A DNA stretch of 8,800 nt, taken from an uncultured Alphaproteobacteria bacterium (lineage in GTDB: Bacteria; Pseudomonadota; Alphaproteobacteria; Caulobacterales; Caulobacteraceae). Shown one piece after another: positions 6,261 to 8,800 of the stretch. Every line of letters starts with the position of its first letter. Positions within the stretch are counted from its first letter, which is position 1. Both the position numbers and the translations under genes were made by a program. The notes under the pieces are model-generated. The model searched no databases, was not told the DNA's origin, and saw only the letters and a list, made by a program, of their open reading frames with translations. The stretch covers positions 1 to 8,800 of the forward strand of contig CAIYSH010000304.1 of assembly GCA_903928755.1 (NCBI GenBank), written 5' to 3'.

Positions 6261-7357
6261 AACTGGCCCTGTCGCCTTCCGAGCGACGGGACTGGCTGCG
6301 TCTTGCCCGCACGGAACTGGTTGGTCCCGTCACGTTCGCAGACCTCATCAAGAGGTTTGGCGGAGCATCCAGGGCGCTCTCCAACCTGCCCGATGTCTTT
6401 CGGAACCGGCACAAGGGAGGGCAAGCCGCCATTCCCGGCCTCGATGAAATAGAGGACGAGCTTGAGCGCGGCGCCGCCTCGGGTGCCCGTCTGCTTCTAT
6501 CCTGCGATGAGGACTATCCGGCTAACCTTGCCGCCCTGGATACACCGCCGCCCGTGCTGTGGGCGCTTGGACAGACAGGTGAGCTGAATCGCCCGGCCGT
6601 TGCCATTGTCGGAGCCCGCATCGCTTCAGCCGCAGGGCAGCGTTTCGCCCGGACCTTGGCCGCAGACCTGGGCGCAGCTGGATATGTCGTGGTCTCGGGC
6701 CTTGCTCGTGGCATTGATGGCGCAGCCCATGAGGGTGCCCTTTCCACCGGGACAGTTGCCGTTCTTGCAGGCGGAATCGGTGACATCTATCCCCGCGAGC
6801 ACGAAGACCTTTACGCGCAGATCCGCGATCGCGGTTGCATCGTTTCTGAGGCACGCCCCGGCCAGGTGGCGCAGGCCCGGGATTTCCCACGGCGCAACCG
6901 GATCATATCCGGTCTCAGCAGCGCCATCATCGTGGTTGAGGCCGAACTCCGCTCCGGCTCCCTGATCACCGCCCGGATCGGTGCCGAACAGGGTCGGGAA
7001 GTCCTGGCCGTTCCCGGGTCTCCCCTCGATCCCCGTGCCAAGGGATGTAATGACCTGATCCGCCAGGGGGCCGCCATTTGCGAGAGCGTGGAGGATGTAC
7101 TTCAGGCCCTGCAAGGGTTTGGCGGTTTCCAGGCACCTGGACAGGCCTGGCTGCAAGGGACTGGGACTTCAGCCGACACCCCGCTCAACGCGGTCTGCGA
7201 GCAGGTGGCTGGGCTCCTGTCTCCAACCCCGGTATCGCGGGATGACCTCATTCGTGCCGCCGGTGGGCAGGCCGGTCCGGTCCTTGCCGCCCTGGTCGAA
7301 CTGGAGCTCGCAGGACGGGCCGAATTCAGCCCGGGAGGGGGCGTGGCCGCCACCTAA
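6257..7357 (+). CDS. dprA: DNA-processing protein DprA (Smf)
   Basis: DprA binds incoming single-stranded DNA during natural transformation and loads RecA onto it; it is also widespread in bacteria not known to transform. The 366-residue product has the usual three parts. There is an N-terminal helical region (about 1-75). The Rossmann-like core (about 80-285) carries VAIVGAR (115-121), VSGLARGIDGAAH (146-158), FPRRNRIISGLS (210-221), GSLITA (234-239) and the block REVLAVPGSPLDPRAKGCN (247-265). A C-terminal winged-helix-like domain (about 310-360) ends at the TAA. ATG 6257 overlaps the plsY stop by ATGA, and AGAGGA (6242-6247) serves as ribosome binding site, so the pair is translationally linked. 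The core is intact with no sign of decay. Confidence 0.96.
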   Translation: MKLALSPSERRDWLRLARTELVGPVTFADLIKRFGGASRALSNLPDVFRNRHKGGQAAIPGLDEIEDELERGAASGARLLLSCDEDYPANLAALDTPPPVLWALGQTGELNRPAVAIVGARIASAAGQRFARTLAADLGAAGYVVVSGLARGIDGAAHEGALSTGTVAVLAGGIGDIYPREHEDLYAQIRDRGCIVSEARPGQVAQARDFPRRNRIISGLSSAIIVVEAELRSGSLITARIGAEQGREVLAVPGSPLDPRAKGCNDLIRQGAAICESVEDVLQALQGFGGFQAPGQAWLQGTGTSADTPLNAVCEQVAGLLSPTPVSRDDLIRAAGGQAGPVLAALVELELAGRAEFSPGGGVAAT

Positions 7358-7447
7358 TTTCTTGAACAGTTGACAGCTATGGGGCTCAGCCCCACCTTCC
7401 GCACCCTTTTCAGTCCGGGCGCACGCCCTTGGGAAAACCCGCCGCGC
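7358..7447 (+). promoter_or_regulatory. dprA-topA intergenic region: -35-like box and hairpin
   Basis: The 90-base gap holds TTGACA (7370-7375), an exact -35, but no convincing -10 lies 16-18 bases downstream. A compact hairpin follows: TGGGGC (7380-7385) pairs with GCCCCA (7389-7394) around TCA. A CCCTTTT stretch ends at 7410, 10 bases or more after the stem. It may mark the end of the plsY-dprA transcript, the topA promoter and leader, or both. In-frame ATG 7379 falls inside the hairpin. Confidence 0.3.
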
Positions 7448-8800
7448 ATGAACCTCGTCGTTGTCGAGAGCCCCGCAAAGGCCAAGACCATCAATAAGTA
7501 TCTGGGCTCGAACTATACGGTTCTGGCCAGTTACGGCCATGTCCGCGACCTGCCTGCAAAGGATGGATCGGTCCGCCCGGATGACGATTTTTCCATGTCC
7601 TGGGATGTTGATCCAAAGGCCGCCAAGCGTCTGAATGACATTGCCGAGGTCGCCCGGACAGCCGAACGGATCATCCTGGCCACCGACCCCGACCGTGAAG
7701 GGGAAGCAATTTCATGGCACGTGCTTGAGGTGCTTTCGAAAAAGAAGGCCATCAAGGGTGCAAAGGTCGAGCGCGTTGTCTTCAACGCCATCACCAAGAC
7801 TGCCGTAACCGAGGCGATGAAGTCGCCCCGGGACATCGACATGGAACTTGTCGATGCCTATCTGGCCCGCCGTGCCCTCGACTATCTGGTCGGGTTCACC
7901 CTCTCGCCGGTGCTTTGGCGCAAACTGCCAGGTTCACGTTCGGCGGGTCGGGTCCAGTCCGTATCCCTGCGCCTGATCGTTGACCGCGAAATCGAAATCG
8001 AGAGCTTTGATACCCAGGAATACTGGACGGTAGAGGCCGACGTTTCCGCTGGAAGCGACCCTTTTCTTGCCCGGATGGTCAAGCATCAGGGCAAGCGCCT
8101 GACGAAGTTTGACCTGAATTCAGAAGCCGGCGCGAGGACGGCCCAGGCGGCCTTGAAGGCCGCAAGCTTCAAGATCGCGTCGGTGGAGAAAAAGCCCGCC
8201 AGGCGCTCTCCTGCCCCGCCCTTCACCACCTCAACCCTTCAGCAGGAAGCAGCACGCAAGCTTGGTTTCTCGGCCCAGCGCACCATGCAGGCAGCCCAGA
8301 AACTGTATGAAGGCATCGACATAGGCGGCGAGACCGTGGGTCTGATTACCTATATGCGGACCGACGGCGTGCAATCCGCGCCAGAGGCCCTTCAGGAAGC
8401 CCGCCAGGTCATCGGCGGGATCTACGGCAAGGAATACGTGCCCGAGGCACCAAGGATCTACAAGACCAAGGCCAAGAACGCCCAGGAAGCCCACGAGGCC
8501 ATCCGACCGACCTCGTTGGCCCGCAATCCAGGCTCCCTTCGCCTGGAAAGTGATCTGGGCCGGCTCTATGAATTGATCTGGAAGCGAATGATCGCCTCGC
8601 AGATGGAAGCTGCACGGATCGAGCGGACGACCATCGAGCTCGAGAGCGCCGATGGCCAGTCAGGCCTGCGTGCAACGGGACAGGTCGTGTTGTTCGATGG
8701 CTATCTGGCCGTCTACGAGGAAGGTCGCGACGACGCTGATGACGAGGAAAGCGGTCGTCTGCCCCAGGTCAAGGAAGGTGCGGAGGCCCGTGTCATCGAC
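7448..8800 (+). CDS. topA: DNA topoisomerase I, N-terminal 451 residues (partial, runs off window)
   Basis: Type IA topoisomerase that relaxes negative supercoils by a transient 5'-phosphotyrosine break. The TOPRIM domain opens with VVVESPAKAKTI (4-15, Glu7) and carries DPDREGE (80-86). VFNAITKTAV (111-120) and SRSAGRVQSVSLR (163-175) follow. The catalytic tyrosine is Tyr302 in GLITYMRTD (codon 8351-8353), close to Tyr319 of the E. coli enzyme. Near 430 there is an acidic stretch (DDADDEES). The frame stays open to the last base. The rest of the core and any C-terminal zinc-binding or basic domains lie outside. ATG 7448 begins the protein exactly at the conserved MNLVVVES start, with a weak GGGA 13 bases upstream. 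ATG 7379 would add 23 residues of non-conserved sequence and has no ribosome binding site. Confidence 0.96.
   Translation, partial: MNLVVVESPAKAKTINKYLGSNYTVLASYGHVRDLPAKDGSVRPDDDFSMSWDVDPKAAKRLNDIAEVARTAERIILATDPDREGEAISWHVLEVLSKKKAIKGAKVERVVFNAITKTAVTEAMKSPRDIDMELVDAYLARRALDYLVGFTLSPVLWRKLPGSRSAGRVQSVSLRLIVDREIEIESFDTQEYWTVEADVSAGSDPFLARMVKHQGKRLTKFDLNSEAGARTAQAALKAASFKIASVEKKPARRSPAPPFTTSTLQQEAARKLGFSAQRTMQAAQKLYEGIDIGGETVGLITYMRTDGVQSAPEALQEARQVIGGIYGKEYVPEAPRIYKTKAKNAQEAHEAIRPTSLARNPGSLRLESDLGRLYELIWKRMIASQMEAARIERTTIELESADGQSGLRATGQVVLFDGYLAVYEEGRDDADDEESGRLPQVKEGAEARVID

Noticed and set aside
1..8800. Search by eye for CRISPR repeats, tRNA cloverleaves, IS ends, toxin-antitoxin pairs or phage genes
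   Set aside because: None seen. Coding density and base composition are even, and every long gene is a recognisable housekeeping family except the left-edge fragment.

Overview
This window looks like an ordinary housekeeping stretch of an alphaproteobacterial chromosome. The basis is the high GC content, dense gene packing, promoter-like sequences of the Caulobacter housekeeping type (TTGAC plus a GCTA-like -10), and the neighbourhood gatCA / ruvX / pyrB / pyrC-like / plsY / dprA / topA. Caulobacterales or a close relative is my best guess, from memory of synteny rather than from a search. I see no mobile element, phage gene, CRISPR array, tRNA or rRNA. No gene-free stretch exceeds about 145 bases.

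Left part (1-1945): the last 33 codons of an unidentified plus-strand gene end at a strong intrinsic terminator. Facing it on the minus strand is gatC-gatA, encoding two subunits of the tRNA-dependent amidotransferase. The two genes abut without a gap. gatB is not next to them. A 113-base divergent promoter region (1946-2058) separates gatC from ruvX, and the two predicted -35 boxes share one inverted repeat.

Middle part (2059-5458): a rightward cluster of ruvX (pre-16S rRNA nuclease family), pyrB (aspartate carbamoyltransferase), a LOG-family nucleoside-monophosphate phosphoribohydrolase, and a dihydroorotase homologue that has lost most metal and catalytic residues. Between ruvX and pyrB lies a 19-codon open frame. 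Its start codon overlaps the ruvX stop and its stop codon overlaps the pyrB start, so three successive junctions (ruvX/mini-ORF/pyrB/LOG) all read TGATG. The layout suggests translational coupling and fits the poor ribosome binding site of pyrB. The dead dihydroorotase is probably a structural partner of PyrB, as PyrC' is in Pseudomonas; an active PyrC should lie elsewhere in the genome.

Right part (5459-8800): a hairpin and a promoter-like sequence precede plsY (acyl-phosphate glycerol-3-phosphate acyltransferase). plsY overlaps dprA (DNA-processing protein for transformation) by ATGA. After 90 bases, topA (DNA topoisomerase I) begins and runs off the window with its first 451 codons present.

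The window holds no clearly new defence or mobile system. The items most worth a second look are the TGATG-linked mini-ORF before pyrB, the degenerate dihydroorotase, and the LOG enzyme placed between the two aspartate-transcarbamoylase-complex genes.
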